From assembly GCF_030272615.1 (NCBI RefSeq), contig NC_081406.1, positions 242,113,718 through 242,177,717 on the forward strand: DNA of 64,000 nucleotides. The letters are read 5' to 3'. The DNA comes from Cryptomeria japonica. Its lineage: Eukaryota; Streptophyta; Pinopsida; Cupressales; Cupressaceae. Positions 45,042-57,246 of the stretch are shown in pieces; position 1 is the first letter of the stretch; every line of letters starts with the position of its first letter. A model generated the notes under the pieces. That model saw only the letters and a list, made by a program, of their open reading frames with translations, did no database searches and had not been told where the DNA came from. The translations under genes and the position numbers were made by a program.

Positions 45042-46620
45042 CGCTCCTGTCCCTCACTGAAGGACCGGAGCTTGTTTCTCAAAATTTTACTGTCCTTGCA
45101 GGATCAAGATGAATTTTTGATTGGAAGTGATAAAGGGAGGCATGTTCTTTCCGTTGAATATAATTTGAAGAATTTCGCAAACATGGAAATGTGCCAGGAG
45201 CAAAAATCGCTCCTGTCCCTCACTGAAGGACCGAAGCTTAAAATCCAACATTACCTTGTCCTTGCAGGATTTGAACGATTTGACGATTTGAGGAGAACCA
45301 AGGAAGTGCATTTTATCAGTTGAATATAATTTGAAAGCGCAAACATGAGGAAAACTTGGCCTAGAAACTAAATCGCTCCTGTCCCTCAGTGAAGGACCAG
45401 GGCGAACTTAATGGTAGCTCCCGTCCCTCTCCCAGGGACCAGAGCGAATTTCCTCATAGGGGAAAATTTGGGCGAAGATTAAGTAAGTTTTGAGTTTGAA
45501 GCAAGCAAGGAAGGTGTAACGAACCTGTTGAAGACAAATTGAAGATTGCAAGACACCAAAAGGAGGCTCATATTTGCCTAGGCGCTCCTGTCCCTCTCCC
45601 AGGGACCAGAGCGATTTCTCCCTTAGGCCAATTTCTCACCAAGTTAGAACGAACTCCAGGCCAAGGATGAATGAAAGGGTGCACAACAAGTCCGTTGAAG
45701 ATATTTTTGGATATTGGCAAAGTGTGATTGAGCTTGCAAATGAAAATTCGCTCCTGTCCCTCAGCCAGGGACCAGGGCGAAATGTTAGTTATCTTGCCTT
45801 CCACTCAAGTTCAAGTCACTCCAAGACAAAGTACAAGGTGGCAATGACGTTTGAGGTGTCTCGACGAAGAATAAAGTTGCAAATACCGCCAAAGATGAAG
45901 GATCTATACTATATGCCCTAGTTCGCTCCTGTCCCTCAGTCAGGGACCAGAGCGAAATCTCTATAAAGGCTTAAGTTTTGGATGTTGATCACGTTTCAAG
46001 TGTTCAAGAAGGACCAAAGGACATCGTTTTATATTGTGAAGGCAATTGCAAGTTGATAAGAACAAAGATGAGCCCAAGACACCAAAGATCGCTCCTGTCC
46101 TTCAGGCAAGGACCAGGGCGATATTCACAAAATCACTCATTTTCTTCCAAGGATCACATCAAAACAAAGTTGCATAAGGTTGAAAATGTCATTTGGAAGG
46201 CGACAAACAAGAAGCTAAGGTTAGGAGACGATGAATTTTGGCTAGAACACAAGGATCGCTCCTGTCCCTCACCAAGGGACCAGGGCGAAAATCCTTCAAA
46301 CATCAAATATGCCTTGTTAAGGACGAATAAAGTAAGCGTGGAATGGAGGGATGACGTTGTTGCTTGCCTCATGATGAAGATTGGTGATCAAAGAAACAAG
46401 GATCAAGGAAAATACAAGTTCGCTCCTGTCCCTCACCAAGGGACCAGGGCGATAATGGTCACAAGGGGCATTCATCTACGAAATCAAGTCAATCAAGCTC
46501 GAGATTCCTAACAAAAATGCCAGTTTCAACGTATAGATGATGGTTTTAAACGTAAAAGGCGAGAGATTCAAGACTAAAGTGCTAATTCGCTCCTGTCCCT
46601 CTCCCAGGGACCAGAGCGAT
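45042..46620 (+). repeat. Hairpin array of E3: 10 full and 1 partial motif
   Basis: Motifs start at 45042, 45208, 45374, (45416 partial), 45583, 45749, 45924, 46090, 46257, 46421 and 46588. Steps are 166, 166, 209 (42 + 167), 166, 175, 166, 167, 164 and 167, nearly the same series as in E2. Confidence 0.92.
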
Positions 46621-46866
46621 ATGGTTTGTACCCTTACCTCTCCAAATTTTGGCGCTAACACATTTTTTGAATTTTATTAAATGCTAAAAAATCGATAAAA
46701 TTTGAATATTTAATTAATAGCATTTAAAAATTGCGCATGGATATTTAATTAATTATTTTTTGCCTTTAAAAAAAAAAATCGAATTAATTAATTACGAAGG
46801 CATTAATTAATTAATTAATTAATTAAAAAGGGGTGAGCGCTTGGGTTTTATTCTCAATTATTTACA

Positions 46867-46960
46867 AAGTCGGCCTTAATTTTTAAATTAAAATTTGTTT
46901 TTAAATCGCTTTATTTACAAAGTCGGCCTATGGGGATTAATGAGGTAAGCGCCTATAAAG
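46867..46960 (+). promoter_or_regulatory. E3 ORF promoter block
   Basis: AAGTCGGCCT at 46867-46876 and 46920-46929, then CTATAAAG at 46953-46960, about 510 bp before the ORF start. Same arrangement as in E1 and E2. Confidence 0.6.
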
Positions 46961-47473
46961 GAAGGTGAAAATTTCATTTTCAAATCATCATTCAAACTTC
47001 CTTTGTATGCGATTTTGGAGAGTAAAGGAGAAGTGCGAATTTCATAAAGGAGAAGTGCCAAACATCATCAAAGGGGAGTGCGAACTTAGTTTCAAGTGAG
47101 GCGAACTTGCTATCATCACGTCAAAGACCCCCCCAAAGGTGGCGAAGGTGCTAAGGAGGACGTTCGCTTGAGGGAATCACGTTGAAAGCTTCAAATTTTG
47201 ATTTTTGCCTAGGCGAATTTCCTTGTTTTGCATCTTAGAGTTAGATCTCAAGAGAGGTATGGTGATATGATTCCTTGTTTTAATTTTGGATTTTGATCGT
47301 CATAGCCTTAAATTTTGAATTTTGAAATTTTGAATTGCAATGGCTCAATCATTTTTTAGGAAATGATAACTCAAAGACTTATCATGAAGTTTCCTAAAAT
47401 TAATCTTTAATCTAATCTATGTTATACATTGCAAAATCTATTACTTATTATGAAATGTTGTGTAGGTGATACA

Positions 47474-50400
47474 ATGGCGACCCCGAAGGCGGGAGCATCC
47501 ACCAGTCGTCCAGCTCTCATGAAAGAAGATCAGAAGAACGAAGAACTGGAGACCAAGATCGTGTCTAAATGGAGCAACATTGGAGATACCAACTTGGGCA
47601 ACTTCAGTACGAAGAAGTTTCGAGAAGTCCCTTACATTGGCAAGCCATCACCTGTCGCCAGGAGGATAATTGAGAGTGGCATCATTAAGGCGGCCGGCTT
47701 CCCTCCAGCAGTTCAGTGCCATGAGTTGATGATCGAGTGTGCTCGTCATTATGATCCACAGTCCAGAACGATCGTGTCTAAGGAAGGAAACACTTTAGCT
47801 TATCTTTCATAGGAAGCTCTAAGTGAGGCTTTCCATCTTCCAGAGCACAGAGATATGGTCTACAAAAGCATAGAAGGAGCCAGGTCAATGTACGAAGATG
47901 ATCCAGATGCTTGCCTAAGCATCATCAACAAGAACTGGTTACTCAAGAGTCGTCCTCGCCTGAGCAAGATCCCGAACACACCACATAGGATCGATTTCCA
48001 GGAGGAGTACAGAGATTTGATTACAATGCTCAACCGAGTCACAGGTGCCCCTCAGGCCTTCTACTTTGAGAAGTGGATGTTCTACTTCATCCAGGTGATA
48101 GTTCAGGGAAAAGGAACAATCCATTGGGCTAGAATGATTAGCCATTGCTTAGATGTACAGTTGAGGAGACTCAAGGCTACCAAGTCCTTCCACATGAGTT
48201 CATACGTCATATATGCCTTGATCAGGAGCTTTGAGTATGCAGGACTACCTCACAGAGGAGTGATTGGGAGAGGACCCGGCGAGGTCAGAGTTTGTGATTC
48301 CTATGTCCATTTGCATCATCCGCCAGGAAGCAACTACAAGTTAGTTAATGATACCTTCACGATGAACATCACAAGGACGTTGCAAGGCAGGATTCACAAT
48401 AGATTATCTCAGGATGCACAGGAGCTAGTGAAGAGGTACGATGCTTGGTTTATCCAATTTCCGAAATTTACTTATATTAGAGTTCATGGATGTCCTTCAC
48501 CTCCATACATGTTGCCGAGATATCCGACAGACAGAATAGTGTTACTTGAGGTAACAAGACAGTTGGCAGCATATGCGAAGGCATTCAGACACAGACATGG
48601 AAATGGAGTTCCTGTACCTATCATCTTAGGCAATTCAGTTGAGGTATGTCCTAATGCTTTAGCCATGGATGACGCAGAGAAGGAGTTAGCTTTGTATTCT
48701 TTTTCATTCTTTGCTTTGAGAGAAAGCTTTGATCCACATGGATATATAGAGGAGACAGTCGGTAGGAAATTTAAGCATGAGTTTCAGATAGAAGATTTTA
48801 TGATGAATCTCTTAGACGATCTTGAAGTGAAAAGAAAGATGCATTCTAGATTGCCTTTGGATTTCATCAGGAAATGCAAGATTTACAGAGTGGCCGACCA
48901 AGCTCACGACAGTGGCAGACAGCTCCAATCATCCTATGATCGAGAAAGCAAAACAATGAGGTTAGATTGGAATGAGCCCGCGGTTGTGGATCTAGATGCT
49001 TTGATGGCTCCAGTCTTGTCTTGTACTCGCAGATGGGTTGATGTGCAGCATCAGAAGTTGAGAGAGCAAGGCATAGCTATGACTTTCACTTTGGAAGAGA
49101 AACCAACTGAAGGTGGAGCTAGTGTAAGCGAAGGCAATCCTAATCCCAGAAATACAAGTGAAGGCAACCTTCGAAGTGCAAGTGAAGGCAATCTCCATCC
49201 AAGAGGCTCGAAGAGGAAAGAGAGACCTGAAAAGAGAGAATCTTCCAAGAAGAAGCAAGGGGCCAACCGAGATCGCTCATCCGGCACATCTTCTCGACAA
49301 GAGAAGAGGACACTCGAAGTAGAAGAGTCTATGGAGTCAATGGTACAGAATGATAAAGAAGGACAGGCACCTCAAAGGTCACCAAGTGGATCTCTCCAAG
49401 ATTATGAGCTACATGAAGACAAGAACAATGACAAGGTAACATCTCCTCCCAGAGAAGAAGAAACATTGCATTAAGGAGATACAGGTTAAAGAGACAAGAT
49501 CTGCCATCCCAGATTGGTTGAAGGAAAGATTAACTAAGGTGATCGTGATTGAGGACGAAGACAATGTAATTGATTTGGAGAGCCTTGTCGGACATTCCCA
49601 GGAAGTGACAGAAAAGAGGAAGGCTACCAAGATGTCCAAGATGATTAGAGATGAGACTGGATCCAGAAAATTGCAGATAGCTACACCGGCAGTGGACAAG
49701 TATGAAGGTGAGATCCTAGCAGAGGAATATGATATAGAGACATTTGAGCTAGGTCCATCCACAGCCGAACAGACGATGGATGATGCCACCGATTCATTTG
49801 AGGCCTTGAAAGACAAGCTTAGAGAAGAAATGGAGAAGAATAGAAAGCTTGAGAGAGAGGTCGGTGCATGGAGAACATATTTCAGCCATCTCAATCAGCC
49901 TTTAGGACGTCAGGATCCAGCAAGATCTCCTGTGCAGGCACTTCCCCTTCAATCAATTGGTGAGGCAGAGAGATTCAGGAGTATGGTCCAGCTTATGAGC
50001 ACTTGGATTGACAAATCTCATACAGTTGCCGTAGAATTTGCGACAAGGATGATGAAGACCATTCATAGGGCTATCCAGGTTCTTGAGATCATCCACAACT
50101 TGATGATAACGGTAGCCGCTTTTGCTCATACCAAAGATGTTATCATTCCTGTCTTGCAAGTAATCAGACAAACATCAAGGAAGGTCTTAGCGCAGGAAAA
50201 GATCATGGATGGAGGACCTCACAGTTTACTTCAGTGGTCAACCTTACTCCAGATGAAAGAAGTTCTCTTCGAGGACATCAGTACTAGATGTAGCCATATT
50301 GAGGAGGTTATCCACCCGATCCAGGACAGAGTATTTGAGGTACTGCGTACCATTCTTGGCAGGAGGATCGAAGTTGAGACAGATGTGGATTTGCAGGAAT

Positions 50401-50693
50401 TGGAGGATAGAATTAAGGTTATCTTTTGCAAGGATGCTAATGTTATCACAGATGAGCAACAGGACCAGATGTTTGCTACCATGCTCCTGATTGAGAAGAC
50501 TAAGGAACTTGAACCTGAATGGGACGCTGCTCTTCTCAAGGCATTTGATCAGGTCATCCACTTGGAGGAAAGAATGAAGAATCTTCCCGAGATTCCAATT
50601 GCTGAAATCGAAGGAATCGTATCAAGATTCATTGCATATGCTAAAAAGGAGCATTGGAAAGGGAATAAGATTCTAGATGAGAGGTTGTTATAG
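47474..50693 (+). pseudogene. Broken copy of the LTR-borne ORF in E3
   Basis: Aligns end to end with the E1 protein, from ATG 47474 (MATPKAGAS) to the stop at 50691-50693. There are two lesions: an in-frame TAG at 47810-47812 (after NTLAYLS) and a +1 frameshift near 49470, where gcattaagg replaces gcataagg and ends the frame at 49474; it resumes from about 49480 in the other frame. The lesions differ from those of E2, so decay was independent. One extra codon occurs near 50446 (NVITDEQ versus DVTDEQ in E1). Confidence 0.93.
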
Positions 50694-50804
50694 ATGATGT
50701 GGCACCTTAATTGTCATTGGTCTATGTCTCCTAGGTTTTTGTGCCAAATTTAATATTTGGCTATGCATTTAATATTGTTCAGTAAAAAGGAGGCTATTTG
50801 TAAC

Positions 50805-50895
50805 AAACCCTAATTAGGGTTTAGGTGTCATAATCTTGGCCGTTGATCTGCTTTTTGATCTGGACCGTTCATTGTGATTGAGGATGCTATATATA
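50805..50895 (+). promoter_or_regulatory. E3 3' promoter block: palindromic telobox and TATA box
   Basis: AAACCCTAATTAGGGTTT at 50805-50822 and TATATATA at 50888-50895, spaced as in E1 and E2. Confidence 0.65.
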
Positions 50896-51800
50896 CCCTC
50901 ATTTCATTTCATTTTGTAATTAGAAACTAGAAAAATTAGAGATTAAGGAGAAATTAGAGAGATTAAAGTTTAGAAGTAATTTATTTTTTGTAGCAAGATT
51001 GAGCTTTGAGAAAGGAATTCAAGCAATTGTTGTACATGATGGCTTTGAGATCAATGAAATATTGAAGTTATGGTGTTTTGTTGCAATTCTCTTGGTTATC
51101 TTCATGGTTGTTCATTTTTCTTGAATCATTCTCAATCAAAGTAGTGTGTTAATTCGAAGGACAAAGTGTTGGACTTGATCTTTGGTAGGATTCGCTTTCC
51201 AAACCACTAGCTTTTTGCTGATTGTAGGATCGCCTTGCGTGGTCGACTGGAGATACTAGAATTACTTAAACCTTCAATCGTTGTTGTATTTTGGATATGT
51301 ACCTTCGTGGTAGTGTCTTTGATCTTTGATGTATTGAAAAATCATTTGTTACCTTAGAAGATCGCATCAATTTCAATTGAGTTGTTTTATGGCAATATTG
51401 AAGTTGGTAGAATCTCACCAAGCCTTGTCCACATTAAGTCATTCTTAGGGTTAGACTAGATTAGACCTCTTGCAAACCCTACTCTTTTGGCATTTTTTTT
51501 TGAAAAGCTTGTTTATTTTAAAAAAAAATCTTTGGCAACGTAAGGCCCCTTGATGACACAGCAATCACAACGACTACTGGTGCTTATCCACACGTAGAGA
51601 CCCTACTAAAAAGAACATTGGAGTCATCCTAACTGATCCTTCTTGCGATATCTTCAGCAGTTAGCGACTTTATTCAAGAGAGGATAAGATGCCTTTGGGT
51701 ATTTTATTCTGTGTATGATTGTGTACAAAATACACGTCAACAGGCTTGCACCTCAAACTTCTCTCGCAGAGAAGAATGCATTAAAGTACATCTCAAGAAA

Positions 51801-54800
51801 TCACTGATGTTGAGGCTCCCTTTCAGCTAGGGCTTCATTCTCCACAACTCCAAGCCTTTCTCGAAAGTACACAAACTTTACTCGGGCAAGAGGCTTGGTG
51901 AGAATATCAACCGTCTGATCATCATTGCTGATGTACCTCAATTGGATCGTATTCCATTGCACCATATCTATAACATAGTGATACTTGATCTCCACATGCT
52001 TTGATCTGTCATGAAACATTGGATTGACAGAAAGCTTCACACTACTTTGGTTATCACAATGAATAACTGTAGGCTCGAATGATTGTCCAAACAATCCTGC
52101 AAGAAGCTTCCGAAGCCACATTGCTTCGTGAGTTGCCACACATGCTGCAATGTATTCTGCCTCTGCGGTGCTCAGTGCTATTGAAAACTACTTCCTGCTA
52201 CACTAGGAAATCATAGCAGATCCCAAACTGAAACAACAACCAGAGGTGCTCTTCCAATCAGTAACACTCCCTGCCCAATCAGAATTAGAATAGCCTTCTA
52301 GATTTAGGTCCACACTGGAAGCATATTTTGAGCCATATCCAACTATGCCACGCAAGTATCTCAAGATGTGCTTGGCTGCAACTAGATGTATCTGCCTTGG
52401 TTCACTCATGAACTGACTAAGTGCACTCATTGCATAAGAAATTTTTGGTCTAGTGTTAACTAGATACATCAAGGATCCGATCAACTGTCTGTATATAGTG
52501 GGATCCACAAGATCTGAACTAGTTGCAGATTCACTTAACTTCTTCAAGTTAGTTTCCATAGGTGTAGGCATAGACTTGCAATTTGATATTCCAAACCTCT
52601 TCAAGATATCAATGGTATATTTCCCTTGACTCAGAATAATTTCCTTTGGCCTTTGCCATACTTCCAAACGTAGAAAGAAATGCATGAGTCCTAGGTCCTT
52701 CATCTCAAATTCAGAAGTCAGCTCCTTCTTGCATCTAAGGATGAGATGATCTTACCTAGTAACAAATAAGTCATCAACATATAGTACCAAAATTAACATT
52801 TCAGCATTGAATACCTTGAAGTAGAGTTTCGGATCAGCATCATTCTTGCAGAAACCCAAACCTACTAAGTATCTGTCAATTCTTTCATACCATGCACGGG
52901 GAGCTTGTTTAAGACCATACAATGCTTTCTTGAAGTTGCATACATGAGACTCCTTCCCATGAATCACGAAGCCTTCAAGTTGCTCAATGTAAACCTCTTC
53001 TTCAATTATTCCATTGGGAAACGCTGTCTTCACATCCATTTGATGTAGCTTCCATCCCTTAGCTGTTGCAATGGCGATGATGGTCCTGATGGAAGTGTAT
53101 TGAGCAACAGGAACAAAGGTTTCCTTCTTTATGAGAGAAGCCATGAGCCACAAATCTAGCCTTGTATTTCTCAATGCTTCCATCAGCTGCATGCTTAATC
53201 TTGAATAGCCACTTGGAAGATACAACTGACTTTCCCTTAGGTCTACGCACAATGTCCCAAACATCATTCTTAAGGATGGATTGATATCCTTCATCCATGG
53301 CATCTTAACATACTTGCCGATTGGAAGCTTCCTCAACACTGGAAGGTTCAGTCTCAATAAGATTACACATCAATGCGACATAGCTAGAGTATCTCTGTGG
53401 TCTTTTACTTTCTTTGAATGTGCCTCTAGGAGCCGCAAACTGATCTGCCTCCTGCATAGTGTTCCTTGCCCAAAGTGGTCTCTTTCAGTTCACGACAATA
53501 TCTCTAGGCCCATCAGTAGGATCCAAAGGTTCAATTGGATCATCATTTGCAATAGGTTCGGTAGACTTCCTCAAAATCTCAAGAGCATGATCAATATCCA
53601 TATCTTGAGGATTCTCATGAACTTCATCATCCATCTCCATGCATGAACCTTTGGATTTTCTGAATGCAACATCTTCCTCAAATGTAAGATCTTTGCTAAC
53701 CTCTATATACCTCTGACTTGGAATGTAGATTTTCTAGGCTTTAGAGGTTTCACGGTAGCCCACAAATATTCCTCTCTTGCCAGAAGGTTCCAACTTGGTC
53801 CTCTTATCTTTAGGCACATGAACGTATATTGGACACCCAAAGATCCTCAAGTGACCGATATCAAGCTTGATCGCTGAAAAGGCTTCTTCCGGAGTCATAT
53901 TTAGCAGAATCCGATGAGGACATGTATTCTAGACATACACAGCTGCTCTAGAAGCTTCTATCCATAGAAAAGTTTGGAGATCTTGATAATGAATCATAGC
54001 TTTTGCAGCTTCAACAATAGATGTGTTCTTTTTTTCTGCAACCCCATTTTGCTACGGGTTGTAAGGGACACATAAGTCCCTCTTGATCCCTGCCTCAATA
54101 CAAAAATCATGAAAGCTACCGAAGGTGTATTCACCTCCATTATCAGACCTTAACACTTTAATTCTTTTACCAAATAAGTTTTCTACTAAAGCCTTAAACT
54201 CTTTGAATCTACCTAGGACTTCATCAGACTCTTTAGACCTTAAGAAATAAATCCAAGTTTTCCTAGAGTAGTCATCTATGAAGGTTACATAATACAAAAA
54301 TCCTCTTGGGGATGCAATAGACATAGGTCCACATAAATCAAAATGTACAAGTGCTAATATTTCTTTTGACCTACTTTTACTACTATGAAAGGAACTTTTA
54401 GTGTTTTTATCCATAGAACAACTTTTACATGTATCATCATGAACATGACTAAGTTTAGGCATCCCTTTAACCATCTTCTCTAATGTTGGAAGGGTTCGGA
54501 AGTGTAGATGTCCAAGTCTTCGATGCCATAGCTCGCTTGAACTGGATGAATGGAAAGCTTGTACAAACTTTCATACTGATTCTCAATCACACGAGCAGAT
54601 TTGATGCTAGATTTCTTTGGCCATGCAAGAACTCTTCCTTCTGAAAATGCTACTTGATAACCTTTATTCTCCAAAGCTGAAATGGAGATAAGATTCCTCC
54701 TGATTCAAGGCACAAACAAGACATCGCTGAGATGAAGAGAGATTCCAGAATCAAGGTTGAGAGAAGTAGCATCGAACCCTCTTCACAGAATAGCGTGCAT

Positions 54801-55808
54801 CATCTCCAATGATCACTTGGAGATTAGACTCCCTCTCCACCAAATCTGAAAGATGCTCCCGATAGCTGGTGATGTGTCTAGAAGCTCCACTATCAATCAA
54901 CCAGGTATCACTATCCGTGGGGACATTGCTTGATAGGGCTGAAATGAAGAGGAATTCATTGGAGTTGTCTTCCGCTTCCCCCCTTGTTGCTTTGGCCTTG
55001 ACAAACAATCTCTTGCGAAGTGACCAAACTTGTCACATCTAAAGCACTGAATGTGGGAGAGGTCTTTCTTCTTCTTCTTTGAATTAGGAGCAAATTCTGA
55101 TCTTTGATCTCTATTCCTCTTGAAGTTGCCTTTCTTCCAATTTCCTCCTTTCTTCTTGATGGACTGAGAGGCAAGAACATGAGTGTCTTCACCATGGGAG
55201 CTTTTGATGATTCCTCTTGCAACCAATCTTGATTCCTCTTGGATGCAATCAACATGAAGGCGGTCAAACTTGGGAAATTTGGATCTCCCACTTATGCCTT
55301 GGATAAATGGCTCCCAAGAGTGAGGAAGGCCATTCACCGTTAGCATGACAAGGCCCTTGTCCACAACTTCATCTCCCCTGGCGTTCAGTTGATCTCTCAA
55401 TTCTGAAATCTTCATGAAGGAGTATATGACTGATTCATCGTTTGCCATCTTGACTTGATGAAGTTGTTGTCTCAATGCAAGTGCTCTACTTGTGTTGTTG
55501 ATCTCATACATCCCTTCCAATGTCTTGAGCATATCTCTGGCTGAAGACATCTTGGAGATGATAGGAACAAGATGATCTTTCATAGAGTCAATTAGAATCT
55601 TTTTGGCTTTGACTCCATTCTTCTTGAACTGAAGTTTCTCTTCTTGATCTTTAGGTTCAAACTGTTCTCTTCCTTGCACGAACTCCAGAAGATCATTTTC
55701 TTCGAGGGTAACAAGGATTCTGAATTTCCATGAAGTGAAATTCGAAGCTCCTTCAAGTCTGTCTTCAACTTTCGGACCGTACACCATCTTGGCTGCTGGA
55801 ATTTGCAT
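51801..55808 (-). pseudogene. Copia-2 gag-pol polyprotein, decayed
   Basis: On the minus strand gag opens at 55808 (MQIPAAKMVYGPKVEDRLEG) and runs to about 54900, with the zinc knuckle CFRCDKFGHFARDC. Protease WLIDSGASRHITS follows near 54890. Integrase core is at 54474-54052 (LRSDNGGEYTFGSF). RT runs from 53357 to 52203 with YVDDLFVTR near 52760, and RNase H from 52139 to the stop at 51801. At least six frame breaks or stops separate these parts. The protein is related to that of Copia-1 but is a separate subfamily, as its LTR differs. Confidence 0.92.
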
Positions 55809-55865
55809 GTAGAAGATGAAGTAGGAAAGCTGCTATCACAATCTGATCACAATCGATTCAAACCT

Positions 55866-55877
55866 GCTCTGATACCA
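55866..55877 (-). other. Copia-2 primer-binding site (Met-tRNA)
   Basis: GCTCTGATACCA on the plus strand is the reverse complement of TGGTATCAGAGC and abuts the right LTR. It fixes the element's orientation as minus. Confidence 0.92.
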
Positions 55878-56684
55878 TGTTAATTTTAGATCAGACTGAT
55901 AGCAATAACATAAAATCAACACAATAAACACTCATAACACAATAGTACCCTGGGAAAACCTCCCTCTTGGAGGTGAAAAACCCAACAACAAGATCGTAGT
56001 TTATATTAGACAATATCAATGTGTCTCTTTACAACTTTGTTTCAACACTTGAAGCAACATATAAATTAGAACAACAGAATGAAGATTCCAAACTAGGGCA
56101 CAAGGAATAGCTTGATAAACTTATCTGCAATATCAAGATTTGCTATTTGCTGTCATGCGGATCATTTGTAGAGCATAGGAGTGAATTCTCCGACTGTAAA
56201 TATGATTCGTTGCCCTTGAGGCAATTCACTGTTCCTAGGAATGAATCGTTGCCTCAAGAAGATAGTTCGCTGGTCTTTGAAGGATGATTCGCTAATAGTT
56301 TGCTGGAGAACTTCACTGGCCTTAGGCAGAGATAATTCGCTTGACTGAATGTGTGTAATCAAAATTGTGTTTGATGCTTGCATGAACTCTGATCATATAT
56401 GTAACTTAGCCACCTTAAACACCTTAGGTCGACTTCACAAATAACAATAACATGATCTTATTTTGGCGCTCAAATATAGGGCCGGACCAATTACATTACA
56501 AGTTACATCGCTTGATATAGGGTCAGCCCTATTCACATGTTTCATTGCCCATTATGGGGCCAGCTCAATTTACAAGTTACACTTTAATTTTGTATATCAA
56601 TGTGACTAAGGCCGATAGGCCAATTAGTCACCCATAGGCTAGGTCGGCCCTAGAAGGAATCTGACCTAGCTACAAATGTCAACA
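55878..56684 (-). repeat. Copia-2 5' LTR (right copy)
   Basis: 807 bp, same ends as the left copy. It adjoins the primer site on its left and the target duplication ctctt on its right. Confidence 0.92.
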
Positions 56685-57246
56685 CTCTTTAGACTTAGAT
56701 TTGGGGTCTTTTCCTTAGGGTTTTGAAAAAACTGAACATTGAATTGGAATTAGGACCCTTCAAGGAATCTACCAGTAAAATTTGATTGAATTCTAAGCAA
56801 CTTTCTATATTTAGAAAGTTCCTATTTTTTAGGGATTTCATTGCCTCTCGGATTGTCTTTATTTCACCAAAAATCAAACTTACTATTTTTATCAATTTCT
56901 ATTTTTAGTAAGTATTATCCTGTCCTATTTTGCCCTAATTTTAACATTTTGAAATACTTACTATTTTTAGTAAGTCCCTTTTTGGCAGGTTCTTCGCAGA
57001 CATGGTCCCGATACTGAAGACTAAGCATTCTTGAATAGTTGTTTGAATCCAGAAAGTTTGAAAAAGCAAGCTTTTGAGTGAAAAATGGCTAAGTGTGGCA
57101 ATCATTCCAAAAATGGATAGGCATTTGAAAATTCCCCTAAGACTCGAAAATCACTTCAATTCCAAAAATGGCATCCCAATCCGACAGTTGATAAAAAATG
57201 ACTAAGTCAGGTGAGAAATCAAGAAATCCGTTACCCTGGTGAAAAT

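Larger units (their letters stand above)
44583..51742 (+). mobile_element. E3: 7.16-kb ORF-bearing element with solo-LTR topology
   Basis: Starts TGTTGTGACC and ends CGTCAACA, with a perfect duplication ggctt (44578-44582 and 51743-51747). The target is the 3' untranslated part of Copia-2, so E3 is the youngest layer of this nest. Internal order is that of E1 and E2: hairpin near 44607 (CCCTATT/AATGGGG), hairpin array, paired CGGCC motifs, TATA box, ORF (two lesions), palindromic telobox and TATATATA. No LTR pair is present. Confidence 0.9.
43437..56684 (-). mobile_element. Copia-2: Ty1/copia element on the minus strand, split by E3
   Basis: Two LTRs (43437-44235 and 55878-56684) start TGTTAATTTTAG and end TCAACA on the plus strand, with the perfect duplication ctctt at 43432-43436 and 56685-56689. 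The reverse complement of the Met-tRNA primer site lies against the right LTR, so the element runs right to left. Without E3 it is about 6.08 kb. Gag-pol order is that of Ty1/copia, and protein motifs resemble Copia-1. E3 lies in the 3' untranslated part, between RNase H and the polypurine tract. Confidence 0.93.
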
